Source of the DNA: Obscuribacter phosphatis_A
GTDB lineage: Bacteria; Cyanobacteriota; Vampirovibrionia; Obscuribacterales; Obscuribacteraceae
Assembly: GCA_017303615.1 (NCBI GenBank)
Contig: JAFLCK010000008.1
Coordinates: forward strand, 97,886 to 161,885
Direction of reading: 5' to 3'
Length of the DNA: 64,000 nt
Below the pieces are notes generated by a model, which was not told where the DNA came from, did no database searches, and saw nothing but the letters and a program-made list of their open reading frames with translations. This document shows positions 9,084 to 17,142 of the stretch, in pieces. Position 1 is the first letter of the stretch. Each line of letters opens with the position of its first letter. The translations under genes and the position numbers were made by a program.

Positions 9084-11339
9084 TTAGAATCTCATATTGT
9101 CTGAGGGAATCTGCAATACTTGCACGCGCTTGCCGCCTCTATCTGCGACAAAGACAAGACCAAATTGATTGTCTATGGCAATATCAGAAGGGGTGGTCAA
9201 GGTTTCTATCCCACTGCCATAGTTGTAGATAAAGCCGCCGCTGCCGTCAAAAACAGCCAGTCTGTTATTGAATGAGTCGCAAACATAGATGCGATCGAAT
9301 TTATCAACTGCTACTGCCCGTGGTATGTTTAAATCGCCTTCGCCTGAGCCTTTTTGGCCGAAGTGTTTGATTAGTTGTCCTTGTTTGTTGAATGTGAATA
9401 TTTTGGAAGCGCCGTAGTCTGCCAAATAAATTTGGTTCAGTCGGTCAACCGCCAGTCCAGCCGGTAGTCTCAAATCAGGCGGTGCTTTGGGGTCGTTTCG
9501 GCGAGGATTTAGGTCACTGCGGGGCGAGACTGAACGCAACCAGACACCGGTTTCTGGTTGGAAAATTTGAATACAGGCATTGGAAGAATCGGACACATAG
9601 AGTAGACCAGTGGTATCAAAAGCGATACCGGCGATGCCGGAATCACCGGCTTGGATATTCTTGAACTCGGAGAGGAAAAAGCCTTTGCTGTCGAAGATTC
9701 TGATGTATTGGTCGCTGGCATCGCAGACATAGAGCCTGCCTTTGCTGTCGAAAGCCAGACCACCGGGGCGGGTTAATTTGCCAAACTTTGTGCGGGTATT
9801 GTCAACGCTCTCTTCTCTTTCAGTTTTGCCAAAGCCAAAGAAGCCGCTGGTTTTTTCCGGACGCGGGGCGGTTCTGTGTTGAATTTCGAAGAGCCAGCGC
9901 AAAGTGCCTTCGAAATTGTTGCCGTCATAGCTGAATACATTTATCGTTCTGGCGCCGGCGTCGGCTATGGCCAAGCGTCCCGACTGGCAGGTCAGGACTG
10001 CCGGTTCGATAAAGGGCTTGGCTTTGCCAGGCAAGGCAATATACGCATTCTGATTGTTGAGACTGGTCAAATAGATGAGTGATTCGGCTTCTCTTAAACG
10101 CGAGGGCACCGGCACTGCGGCAAACATAGCAGGCGGACTCTGCTTGTATTGCCCAAATTCCGCCTGGGTCTTGCCGCTTAGTAAGCTGTCTTCCAGGCTA
10201 TTTTTTCCTGGGCTGATTTCAACTTCAGTCTTAAGGTCTACATTGGTCTTTGGGCTGGATTCTTCTACAGGTGCTGCTTCAGTTTTGACCAGAGCTTCTA
10301 TGACAGTGGCTTCTTGTCCTTGGTTATTTGTCGAACTCTTCTCAGCTTCTCTGGCCAATTGGGCTTCTGTATCGGTGGGCGTGACTACGTTATCAATGGA
10401 GGTGGCCCCGAACTGAGTCTTACCCGGTATCATCGCCTTAAAATCTGTGCCGGCGCTGCTTGTTTCACGTGGCGGCGCCAGTTCGGCCAGGTCACGCTTT
10501 TCTTCTTCGGCAAGGCAATTTTCAAAGGCTTTGACGAATTCTTGTACGGTCATATAGCGTTCTCTAGAGCGTTTGCGCATCGCTCTTGATACGGCGTTAG
10601 AAATGCCTATTGATACAGGCGGATTGCAGGCTATATGTAGAGGTACTTCTTCTTGCGAGATGATCTTGACGATGGTGGCTGCGATACCATCGGCGGTGAA
10701 AGGTAAGTTGCCTGAAAGAGCTTCATATGCCACTACCCCTAGTGAAAAGATATCGGCTCTGTGATCAACGCCTTTGGCGTCTTGCAGTTGCTCCGGCGAG
10801 ACATAGGCGAGGGTGCCCATCATAATTCCAGTTTTGGTTAGATTGGCATTTTCGTAGTCTGCAGTCCTGGCAATGCCGAAGTCTGTTAGCTTTACCGTGC
10901 CGTTGCGCAAAATAAAGATATTGTCGGGCTTGACGTCGCGGTGCACGATACTCATGGAATGAGCAAACGAGAGGGCTTCGCCGACTTGCTTTAAGATGGG
11001 CAAGAAGTTTTCCACAGGCATTTTGCCGCCGCGTCTTAAAAGGTCTTTGCGCAGACTGTCGCCGTCCAGAAACTCCATGACGTAAAAGTAGTCGTCTTTA
11101 TTGAGAGAGACGTCTAAAACTTCCACTATATTGGGATGCTTTAGTCTGGCAATCGTGTGTGCTTCGCGGACGAAGCGGTCTTTGAATTCCTCTTTCTTTT
11201 CAGGTGAGATCTGGTCGAGGAAAAGCTTTTTGATCGCTACTATTTTATTCGAGGCCGGATGAATGGCTCGATAAACAATGCCCATGCCGCCGCGGCCGAT
11301 CTCGCCGAGGAGTTCATAGTTCCCGCAGGATTCGACCAT
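9084..11339 (-). CDS. Serine/threonine protein kinase with C-terminal NHL beta-propeller, no membrane segment
   Basis: A 751-residue Hanks-type kinase. Residues 8-270 are the kinase domain: glycine loop GEIGRGGMGIVYRA, ATP-binding Lys37 in VAIKK, catalytic HRDVKPDN (133-140), metal-binding DFG (153-155), activation segment ending in GTLAYVSPEQL. A Ser/Thr/Glu-rich linker (about 275-400) follows, containing no hydrophobic stretch long enough for a membrane helix. Residues about 420-750 form an NHL-type propeller with blades such as RPGGLAFDSKGRLYVCDASD and IPRAVAVDKFDRIYVCDSFN. Known PknD-type kinases have the propeller outside the cell after a membrane helix; here it appears cytoplasmic. The gene lies two bases after the FHA gene and three bases before maf. 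Substrates are unknown; the FHA protein and PP2C phosphatase encoded upstream are natural partners. Confidence 0.95.
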   Translation of the reverse strand: MVESCGNYELLGEIGRGGMGIVYRAIHPASNKIVAIKKLFLDQISPEKKEEFKDRFVREAHTIARLKHPNIVEVLDVSLNKDDYFYVMEFLDGDSLRKDLLRRGGKMPVENFLPILKQVGEALSFAHSMSIVHRDVKPDNIFILRNGTVKLTDFGIARTADYENANLTKTGIMMGTLAYVSPEQLQDAKGVDHRADIFSLGVVAYEALSGNLPFTADGIAATIVKIISQEEVPLHIACNPPVSIGISNAVSRAMRKRSRERYMTVQEFVKAFENCLAEEEKRDLAELAPPRETSSAGTDFKAMIPGKTQFGATSIDNVVTPTDTEAQLAREAEKSSTNNQGQEATVIEALVKTEAAPVEESSPKTNVDLKTEVEISPGKNSLEDSLLSGKTQAEFGQYKQSPPAMFAAVPVPSRLREAESLIYLTSLNNQNAYIALPGKAKPFIEPAVLTCQSGRLAIADAGARTINVFSYDGNNFEGTLRWLFEIQHRTAPRPEKTSGFFGFGKTEREESVDNTRTKFGKLTRPGGLAFDSKGRLYVCDASDQYIRIFDSKGFFLSEFKNIQAGDSGIAGIAFDTTGLLYVSDSSNACIQIFQPETGVWLRSVSPRSDLNPRRNDPKAPPDLRLPAGLAVDRLNQIYLADYGASKIFTFNKQGQLIKHFGQKGSGEGDLNIPRAVAVDKFDRIYVCDSFNNRLAVFDGSGGFIYNYGSGIETLTTPSDIAIDNQFGLVFVADRGGKRVQVLQIPSDNMRF

Positions 11340-11341
11340 GT

Positions 11342-11632
11342 TTACTCGACTACGAAGATCAGCTCGGTTTTACCGAAAGTGAGTCGGTCTCCCGGCGCAA
11401 TCTGACGGCGCTCCGAAAGTATTTCTCCGTTCAAGAGTGTGCCATTTGTTGAGCCTAAATCTTCAACCCAATAAGCCCCTTGCATTTGTAAGACCCAGGC
11501 ATGGTGACGAGAGACATAATGATCTGCGGCAATAGCGATGTTGTTGGTCTGGTCTCGACCAATCTTGCTGACTGATTGATTGAGAGGATGGCGCTCGTTG
11601 GTGACTTTATTGAAGAGAAATGCGGCTCTCAT
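11342..11632 (-). CDS. Small FHA-domain protein
   Basis: A 96-residue protein consisting of little more than a forkhead-associated domain, which binds phosphothreonine peptides. The canonical residues are all present: KIGRD (Gly-Arg), SRHHA, and the DLGSTNGTLLNGE signature, followed by the closing strands RLTFGKTELIFVVE. The N-terminal MRAAFLFNKVTNERHPL supplies the first strands. It is encoded two bases upstream of the Ser/Thr kinase gene and 119 bases downstream of the PP2C phosphatase gene on the same strand, so it very probably recognises an autophosphorylated site on the kinase or one of its targets. The cytoplasmic location fits the absence of signal peptide or membrane segment. Confidence 0.93.
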   Translation of the reverse strand: MRAAFLFNKVTNERHPLNQSVSKIGRDQTNNIAIAADHYVSRHHAWVLQMQGAYWVEDLGSTNGTLLNGEILSERRQIAPGDRLTFGKTELIFVVE

Positions 11633-11751
11633 TCTTGCCCTGTTTTTCTGCTTACCGCTTAATTTTGGACCGTGAAACTCAATGATTGTACCAAAGTCTA
11701 GAAGGCACTATTGCCTTCCTCTTTACGGTTACGGCGAAGATATCGGTTGGT

Positions 11752-12501
11752 TTAGCCGTTGTCTTCGCTGTACTTGACCACTACCACTGTCACGTTGTCA
11801 GGGGCGTTGCCGTCAATAGTTTGTTTAACGAGTTCTTCGCAGACCGCCTCAGGTTCGACACCGGCTCCCAGTACGTCGCCAATCTGTTCGTCTCTGAGCA
11901 CGGTGGGTAGACCATCGGAGCAGAGACAGATCCAGTCTAGAGGTTGCATTTCAACCGGTGTATGGTCTATTTCTACACGCTCTTCATGACCCAGGCAGCG
12001 AGTGATTAAGTTTTTGTAAGGGTTTATCCTGGCCTGCTCTTCGGTGAGTCGACCGGCTCTAACCATTTCCTGAACCACCGAGTGGTCATTGGTCAAGAGC
12101 TTAATCTTGCCGTCTCTGTAGAGATAAGCCCGTGAATCGCCCACATGGGCAATCTGAATATAGTTGTCTTCCGACTGCACCGCCACAACGATGGTCGTGC
12201 CCATACCTCTGACGCTCTGGTCTTCTTCCGCCGAATTCCAAACAGCAGCATTGGCTTCGTTAACCGCTTTGGTCAGCCAGGTCTTGATTGACTCTTTGTC
12301 AGTGCCGGGCGGTGGGCATTCCTGCCATTGCTTCTCAACAGCTTCCATTGCCAACTTACTGGCTCTGGCGCCACCAACAGCTCCACCCATGCCGTCGGCG
12401 ACGGCAAAAACCCTAGAGTCAGGGCTTACGTAATAGTTGTCTTCGTTTCTCTGTCGCTGGCAACCCGCATCAGTTCGTGCCGCTGCACGCCATTTCAGCA
12501 T
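11752..12501 (-). CDS. PP2C-family protein serine/threonine phosphatase
   Basis: A 249-residue metal-dependent phosphatase of the bacterial PrpC/Stp type. Motifs in order: TDAGCQRQRNEDNYY (motif 1, residues 10-24), VFAVADGMGGAVGG with metal-binding Asp36 and Gly37, GMGTTIVVAV, VGDSRAYLYRDGKIKLLTNDHSVV, and the late metal-binding Asp residues in LCSDGL and GNAPDNVTVVVV. It removes phosphate from Ser/Thr and so opposes the kinase encoded two genes downstream. The start is three bases after the ABC1-kinase stop codon, and a 119-base gap separates it from the FHA gene. There is no membrane segment, so it is cytoplasmic. Confidence 0.95.
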   Translation of the reverse strand: MLKWRAAARTDAGCQRQRNEDNYYVSPDSRVFAVADGMGGAVGGARASKLAMEAVEKQWQECPPPGTDKESIKTWLTKAVNEANAAVWNSAEEDQSVRGMGTTIVVAVQSEDNYIQIAHVGDSRAYLYRDGKIKLLTNDHSVVQEMVRAGRLTEEQARINPYKNLITRCLGHEERVEIDHTPVEMQPLDWICLCSDGLPTVLRDEQIGDVLGAGVEPEAVCEELVKQTIDGNAPDNVTVVVVKYSEDNG

Positions 12502-12504
12502 CTT

Positions 12505-14466
12505 CTATCTCCGTCTACCTCTTGATCTGTCAGCTTGCTTTCGGGAGGCCAAATCAGGTGGTCTAACCAATTGCCAAATACTAATTGCCACCATTGCGCC
12601 ATTTCCAATCAGAAAAAACTCGAAATATTGTGGAATTCCAGTTTTGGGAGTGAAACTCCAGTAGCAAAGTGAAACTACACAGGCGGCTAACACTGTAATT
12701 AATAACTTTACTCTATTTTTCCTCAGAGTCTTAACTTCTCTCTTCAAAATATATAAATGGGCTTCAAGCTTTCTGATCTCTTGGAGTCTCTGGGACAACT
12801 CGCGCTCTCTCAGCTCCAGTTCAGTCTTTTCAGACTTGGAGCTTCTCAAGGGATCGGCTTTGCGGTTGAGCCCCTTCAGCTTCTGGGAGAGCTCTCTTTC
12901 AGATGCTTCTGAAGCGCTCTGGCTCTTGCTTTGAAATAGTTTGAGCACCCCTTCCTCAGAAAAAATTCCACGCTGGCCAAAAAGTTTTCCCTGGGTTAAA
13001 TAGCCAAGAGCAAGATAGGCTTGGGCTGGGTTGGCAAGGGCCCATTTCTTCACAGTCGGCTTGGCTGCTTCCACAAAGCTGAAGTTGGGATGAAGAGATC
13101 TAGCTATGCCTTCAAGGGTGGAGGCAGTGCGCAGCAGATATGCCAGCGAAGGAGGCAGCTTGAGAGAGCGGTCCATGGCTATCTGGTCTATATCGTGCTC
13201 CAGATTGGTGAAATCCAGTTCTTTGATCTGCTTACCTTTGTAATATTCGATAAAGGGCTCCACCGCCCTGAGCATCGACTCCTGTTTGGCATCTTCTTTG
13301 ACGATGCCCAGCACCACCAGGTTTTTGATCAGTTCCTGGGAGTTGATATTGATAACTGCGGCAATGCAGCCAAGTATTGCCTCTCGCTGCGACTGGCTGA
13401 TTTCGCCAACCATGCCAAAGTCGTAAATGACAATTCGTCCATCCGGTCCAATCGCTAGATTGCCGGCATGGGGATCGGCATGAAAGAAACCGGCGTTTAG
13501 AACTTGTTCCATATAAGCTTGGACAAGATTGTTGCCGATTGAAACCGGGTCGATTCCTTGTTTTTTAAGCTCGTCCACCTGGTCGATTTTGGTACCCGGC
13601 AGATACTCCATGGTCAGAACTCGTCTGCCGGTCATCTTCCAGTAAACACGCGGAACACGCACCGACTTCTCGCCTTTAAGTATCTGCCTGACTTTATCGG
13701 CGTTGCGCCCTTCCTGCAGATAGTCAATCTCTTCGAAGAGTGTGCGACCGAATTCGCCGGTGAGCGCCATCCAAGCATCCCAGTCCGAACTGGGACGCAG
13801 AATTGGTCCAAGTTTGGCAATAAAGCGCATGTAGCCTAGATCTTGATAAAAGGTTTCGGAAAGATCAGGTCTTTGTACTTTCACCACCACCGGTCTGCCG
13901 TCGGGCAGGCGAGCGCGATGGGCTTGTCCAATCGATGCAGAGGCAATGGGCGTTTTCTCGAACTCCTTAAATAGCTTCTCGGGACGGGCTCCCAGTTCTC
14001 TTTCGATGATTTGTTCCAAAACTTCAAATTCAAAAGGCGGCACTCTATCTTGAAGCGAGGCTAGCTCTTGAGCCAGTTCTTCTGAGATTATGTCTTTGCG
14101 CACCGAGAGAAACTGACCGAGCTTGATGAAAGTGGCGCCCAATTCTATTAGGGCTTGTTTCACCCGGGCTGCTCTTTTTCGTCTTTGGTCTGATTGGGGC
14201 GAGCCCTTGCCCATACGATTCTTGACTGTATCGAGAGCTGCTGCTGAGATAAGCGCAAGCAATGTATGAAGCGTATTCCAAAAACGTTTGTCTTTGAGCA
14301 AGCCCTTTAGAGAAATGGCTCGGTCTGCCAGTTCCGGATCGTAGATGCTGGCGCCGGTGAGCTGATTTTGCAGGGCATTAATCTGACCTGTCTGAATATG
14401 CGCGGCAGAGAGTTCCCCAAGTGAAACTCGGTTCAAATCGTCTTCTGGTGCGCTGGGCTGAGTCAT
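12505..14466 (-). CDS. ABC1/UbiB/AarF-family atypical kinase with C-terminal coiled coil and membrane anchor
   Basis: A 653-residue member of the ABC1 (ADCK/UbiB) family. Diagnostic elements: the KxGQ motif in TFIKLGQFLSVR, the Ala-rich loop ASIGQAHRARL in place of the usual glycine loop, VVVKVQRPDL with the ATP Lys, GFFHADPHAGNLAIGPDGR catalytic segment, and the metal-binding VIYDFGMVG. Downstream of the kinase core (to about 470) there is a charged coiled coil (about 530-600, RERELSQRLQEIRKLEAHLY) followed by two hydrophobic segments (VKLLITVLAACVVSLCYWSF and FEFFLIGNGAMVAISIWQLV). Family members act as ATPases supporting isoprenoid quinone or lipid metabolism at membranes. It is the first large gene of the kinase/phosphatase/FHA run, which suggests shared control. 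Confidence 0.92.
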   Translation of the reverse strand: MTQPSAPEDDLNRVSLGELSAAHIQTGQINALQNQLTGASIYDPELADRAISLKGLLKDKRFWNTLHTLLALISAAALDTVKNRMGKGSPQSDQRRKRAARVKQALIELGATFIKLGQFLSVRKDIISEELAQELASLQDRVPPFEFEVLEQIIERELGARPEKLFKEFEKTPIASASIGQAHRARLPDGRPVVVKVQRPDLSETFYQDLGYMRFIAKLGPILRPSSDWDAWMALTGEFGRTLFEEIDYLQEGRNADKVRQILKGEKSVRVPRVYWKMTGRRVLTMEYLPGTKIDQVDELKKQGIDPVSIGNNLVQAYMEQVLNAGFFHADPHAGNLAIGPDGRIVIYDFGMVGEISQSQREAILGCIAAVININSQELIKNLVVLGIVKEDAKQESMLRAVEPFIEYYKGKQIKELDFTNLEHDIDQIAMDRSLKLPPSLAYLLRTASTLEGIARSLHPNFSFVEAAKPTVKKWALANPAQAYLALGYLTQGKLFGQRGIFSEEGVLKLFQSKSQSASEASERELSQKLKGLNRKADPLRSSKSEKTELELRERELSQRLQEIRKLEAHLYILKREVKTLRKNRVKLLITVLAACVVSLCYWSFTPKTGIPQYFEFFLIGNGAMVAISIWQLVRPPDLASRKQADRSRGRRR

Positions 14467-14501
14467 TTAGCCCCGTCAATAAATATCGTTCAGTTTAGGG
14501 C

Positions 14502-14861
14502 TCAGACCGGGGTTTTCTGCTTGAGTTCGGCAATCTCTGCTCTCAATGTGGCAATCTCCGCGCGCAATTCGTTGATTTCAGTGGAATCGCCCAGAGCGCC
14601 CAATGAAAAGTCTGCCACTTGTCTGCGAATCTTTTCACGCACCTGTCCTTCAAGCACGTCTGAGCGTTGCCAGATAGTCTGGGTGGCGTCCGAAACAGCT
14701 TGTTTAAGCCTGTCTCTAGTTTGATGCAAGCGGTCTGAACCAGATGATTTGTATTCATCGGCTCTGGATGTAAATGTGTCCAGCGCATCCTCTATTTTTT
14801 CTCTGGCTACTTCAAAAGCAGCGCTGGCTAGAAAAACAATTTTGATAATGGGACGGAACAC
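14502..14861 (-). CDS. Small coiled-coil protein of unknown function
   Basis: I choose a GTG start at 14861 because GAGGT lies eight bases upstream; the longer frame from a TTG at 14915 lacks such a site. The resulting 119-residue protein begins with a moderately hydrophobic stretch (FRPIIKIVFLASAAFEVA), continues with a long amphipathic helix (EDALDTFTSRADEYKSSGSD ... LKQAVSDATQTIWQRSDVLE), and ends in a regular leucine/isoleucine coiled coil (LRAEIATLRAEIAELKQK). The pattern is reminiscent of phasin-like or apolipophorin-like helical proteins, but I do not recognise a family. It lies 35 bases upstream of the ABC1 kinase gene and diverges from arginase. Confidence 0.6.
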   Translation of the reverse strand: MFRPIIKIVFLASAAFEVAREKIEDALDTFTSRADEYKSSGSDRLHQTRDRLKQAVSDATQTIWQRSDVLEGQVREKIRRQVADFSLGALGDSTEINELRAEIATLRAEIAELKQKTPV

Positions 14862-15027
14862 GTGACTGACCTCGTCTGAAGTTCTGTTCGAACAGTTTAT
14901 CTGACGAACTTGCAAAGAATGAATTATACACTAAGCCCTCTTTATATATTTTTTCTCTCAGGCAGCTCTTTCTAGATTGTCACAGACTGTAAGCTCAATT
15001 AGTCAATTGCTAGTCAGAGGGAAAGAA

Positions 15028-16008
15028 ATGTCCAAGACAGCCAAAGCCGAAAGAACCGGCAGTTCTAAACAAAAAGTTTCTTCAAAGCTAGAGAACAGGG
15101 CGGTCACTCTCATCTATTGTCCTTTGCATTTAGGCGGTCCCCATGCCGGTGTGAGCATGGGACCAGCAGCGGTGAAGGTAGCTCGCCTAGTCAGCAAGGT
15201 AGAAGCTCTTGGCTTCAAAGTGCATAAACAGGTGGACATACCCGTGCCCGATGTCCTCTATTGGTGGGAAAAGAGCGGCAAGGTCGCCCATTGCGTCCCC
15301 GAAATTCGCGATGTCAGCCTGGCCCTCTCTAAAGCCGTCGAGGCTGCTCTCGATGATGGCACCGTAGCTGTAACCATCGGCGGTGATCACTCTTTGGCTA
15401 TCGGCAGTATCGCTGGAGTTTCCAATTACTACCGCAAGCGCAAGGAAGAGTTTGGACTGATCTGGTACGACGCCCACGGCGACATCAATACACCAGCCAC
15501 TTCACCCTCGGGTAATGTGCACGGCATGCCCTTGGCGGTCTCTCTTGGGCAAGGTGATGAAAGACTTACCGAACTATTAGGCTTTAGTCCGAAGGTGAAG
15601 AGCAAGCGTTGCGCCCTTATTGGCGTGCGCGACCTGGACCGGGCCGAAAGCGAGTTGATCGACGAATCAGGCATCTTGCCATTTTCTATGCGCGATATAG
15701 ACGAGCACGGCATTGTCAAAGTCACTCGCCAATCGCTCGATTATGCTGCTCGCGGTGTCGCCGGTTTGCATGTCTCCTTCGATCTCGATGTGATGGATCC
15801 AGATGTAGCGCCCGGTGTTAGTACCGATAGCCGCGGCGGTTTGACTTACAGAGAAAGTCATCTCACCTTGGAACTTTTAGCCGACAGCGAACTAGTTCGT
15901 TCAATCGACATAGTCGAATTGAATCCGGCTCGCGATGTGCGCAACCAAACAGCTGAACTGGCGGTGGAACTTGTCCAGTCCGCTCTAGGCAAGAATATCT
16001 TGTACTAG
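15028..16008 (+). CDS. rocF: Arginase/ureohydrolase-family protein, probably arginase
   Basis: A ureohydrolase of about 326 residues. The start at ATG 15028 is preferred since GAGGGA sits directly upstream; the frame is open to a TTG at 14977. Binuclear manganese ligands are seen in GGDHSLAIG, WYDAHGDIN and SFDLDVMDPDVAPG; the specificity loop SPSGNVHGMPLA and the early SMGPAAVKVARL are closer to arginase (RocF) than to agmatinase. Arginase hydrolyses L-arginine to ornithine and urea. The first 25 residues are a Lys/Ser-rich extension beyond the usual 300-residue length. The gene stands alone between a divergent coiled-coil gene and a convergent gene only 13 bases away. The symbol is given on motif similarity; agmatinase or another guanidino hydrolase is possible. 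Confidence 0.88.
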   Translation: MSKTAKAERTGSSKQKVSSKLENRAVTLIYCPLHLGGPHAGVSMGPAAVKVARLVSKVEALGFKVHKQVDIPVPDVLYWWEKSGKVAHCVPEIRDVSLALSKAVEAALDDGTVAVTIGGDHSLAIGSIAGVSNYYRKRKEEFGLIWYDAHGDINTPATSPSGNVHGMPLAVSLGQGDERLTELLGFSPKVKSKRCALIGVRDLDRAESELIDESGILPFSMRDIDEHGIVKVTRQSLDYAARGVAGLHVSFDLDVMDPDVAPGVSTDSRGGLTYRESHLTLELLADSELVRSIDIVELNPARDVRNQTAELAVELVQSALGKNILY

Positions 16009-16021
16009 ACTAGCTCTCGGC

Positions 16022-16849
16022 TCAGGCTTCGCGGGTCTCGACTTCATCTTCTTGGAGGGCGCGCTCAATGCGCTCCTCATAATCACGCAATCTTTCCCTG
16101 GCTTCAGCCAAGCCTGGGAATTCTTTCTCGAGAGCCAGAGCCTGTTGCAAGCCTTTCTCTCCCAGCGAGTTTAGTAACTCGCGAGCCTTCGCATCAAATT
16201 CCTTCATCTCTTTAGTTCGCTCCGGCTCAACCAAATAGAGTAATTTCCCGGACTCTTGAATTTCAGCTTCTCTCTTCTCGTAGGCATCTTTGGACGCCTG
16301 AAAGTTCAGACGACCCCGCTCCAGCTGGAGAAGCTCTTCGGGCGGCAGGTTTCTCTCCATTGCGTTGAGCCCTTCAGCAAACTCTTTGATGAGGGGACCG
16401 GTTACTTGTTTTTCAAGGCGGTCGGAATACTTCTGCACCAGGCTTGAGGCTTTCTTGTAATCTTCTGCTTCTTCTTTTGACAAGACGGTGTCGGTGGCAC
16501 CTATGCCAGGAATAAATATGAGGTCGTCATTAGACGGTTTATCTTCGCCGGGTTTACTTTCAGTCTTCCGTCCCCTGGTGGCAATGAAAGTCGCAGTTTC
16601 TTCTTCCAGATTGAGGTTGCGCGGTACTCCGTTAATCGATATTTCGGTGTTGACCTCGGCAGCGTCCGGATTCTCTTTGCTCTTATTCTTTTCTGCTTCG
16701 GTTGCCGCTTCAGCCTGCGACCCCTTCTCCGTCCCTTTCTTATCTAGCTCTGATTGCTTGTCAGCGGGCTTCACCTGCAGCTCGGTATGCCAGGGGCTGG
16801 CAGTGTCTACCGCTTCCTGATTTCTCTGATGTTCGAATTTTTCGCTCAT
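16022..16849 (-). CDS. Charged coiled-coil protein of unknown function
   Basis: A 275-residue, Glu/Lys-rich soluble protein that I do not recognise. The N-terminal third is disordered in character (Gln/Glu/Ala/Lys/Ser-rich), a short ordered patch follows (VNTEISINGVPRNLNLEEET and LIFIPGIGATDTVLSKEEAE), and the C-terminal half is predicted helical and heptad-like (ASSLVQKYSDRLEKQV ... LAEARERLRDYEERIERALQ). No signal peptide or membrane segment. It is divergent from lexA with a 293-base gap and convergent with arginase. Its composition resembles the other low-complexity proteins of this genome, for instance the one at 59521-61068. Confidence 0.65.
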   Translation of the reverse strand: MSEKFEHQRNQEAVDTASPWHTELQVKPADKQSELDKKGTEKGSQAEAATEAEKNKSKENPDAAEVNTEISINGVPRNLNLEEETATFIATRGRKTESKPGEDKPSNDDLIFIPGIGATDTVLSKEEAEDYKKASSLVQKYSDRLEKQVTGPLIKEFAEGLNAMERNLPPEELLQLERGRLNFQASKDAYEKREAEIQESGKLLYLVEPERTKEMKEFDAKARELLNSLGEKGLQQALALEKEFPGLAEARERLRDYEERIERALQEDEVETREA

Positions 16850-17081
16850 TTTGGTACCGCTATGAATATTAAATGGGGATGGTTTCGTTTAATCTTCGTT
16901 TCGCTTGATTTCCGGCTGGGGTGATTCGGTGAACGGCTGCTGGTGGCTTCTTTTGTCGATTTTGATGGGTTGTTTTTGGGCGCTTTGTAGGTCGAAAAAA
17001 ACGTAAGTCGATAACTACTAACGTTCAACTTACATCTTTATACACAGAGAAATTGGTTTTTGGACTGCCTAGATTGGGGGC

Positions 17082-17111
17082 TCGACAAAATGTAGTAAAG
17101 GGTACTATACT
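17082..17111 (+). promoter_or_regulatory. Probable sigma-70 promoter of lexA
   Basis: TCGACA (17082-17087) and TATACT (17106-17111) are each one mismatch from the -35 and -10 consensus and are separated by 18 bases. Transcription would begin near 17118, 13 bases before the TGGAG ribosome site and 25 bases before the TTG start chosen for lexA. An imperfect palindrome, ATAC-TTAC-GTAT, overlaps the -10 region and could be an autoregulatory operator; I do not see a clean match to the cyanobacterial or Gram-positive LexA box. Confidence 0.5.
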
Positions 17112-17142
17112 TACGTATGTGTATTGTCTCTGGAGTATTCAC

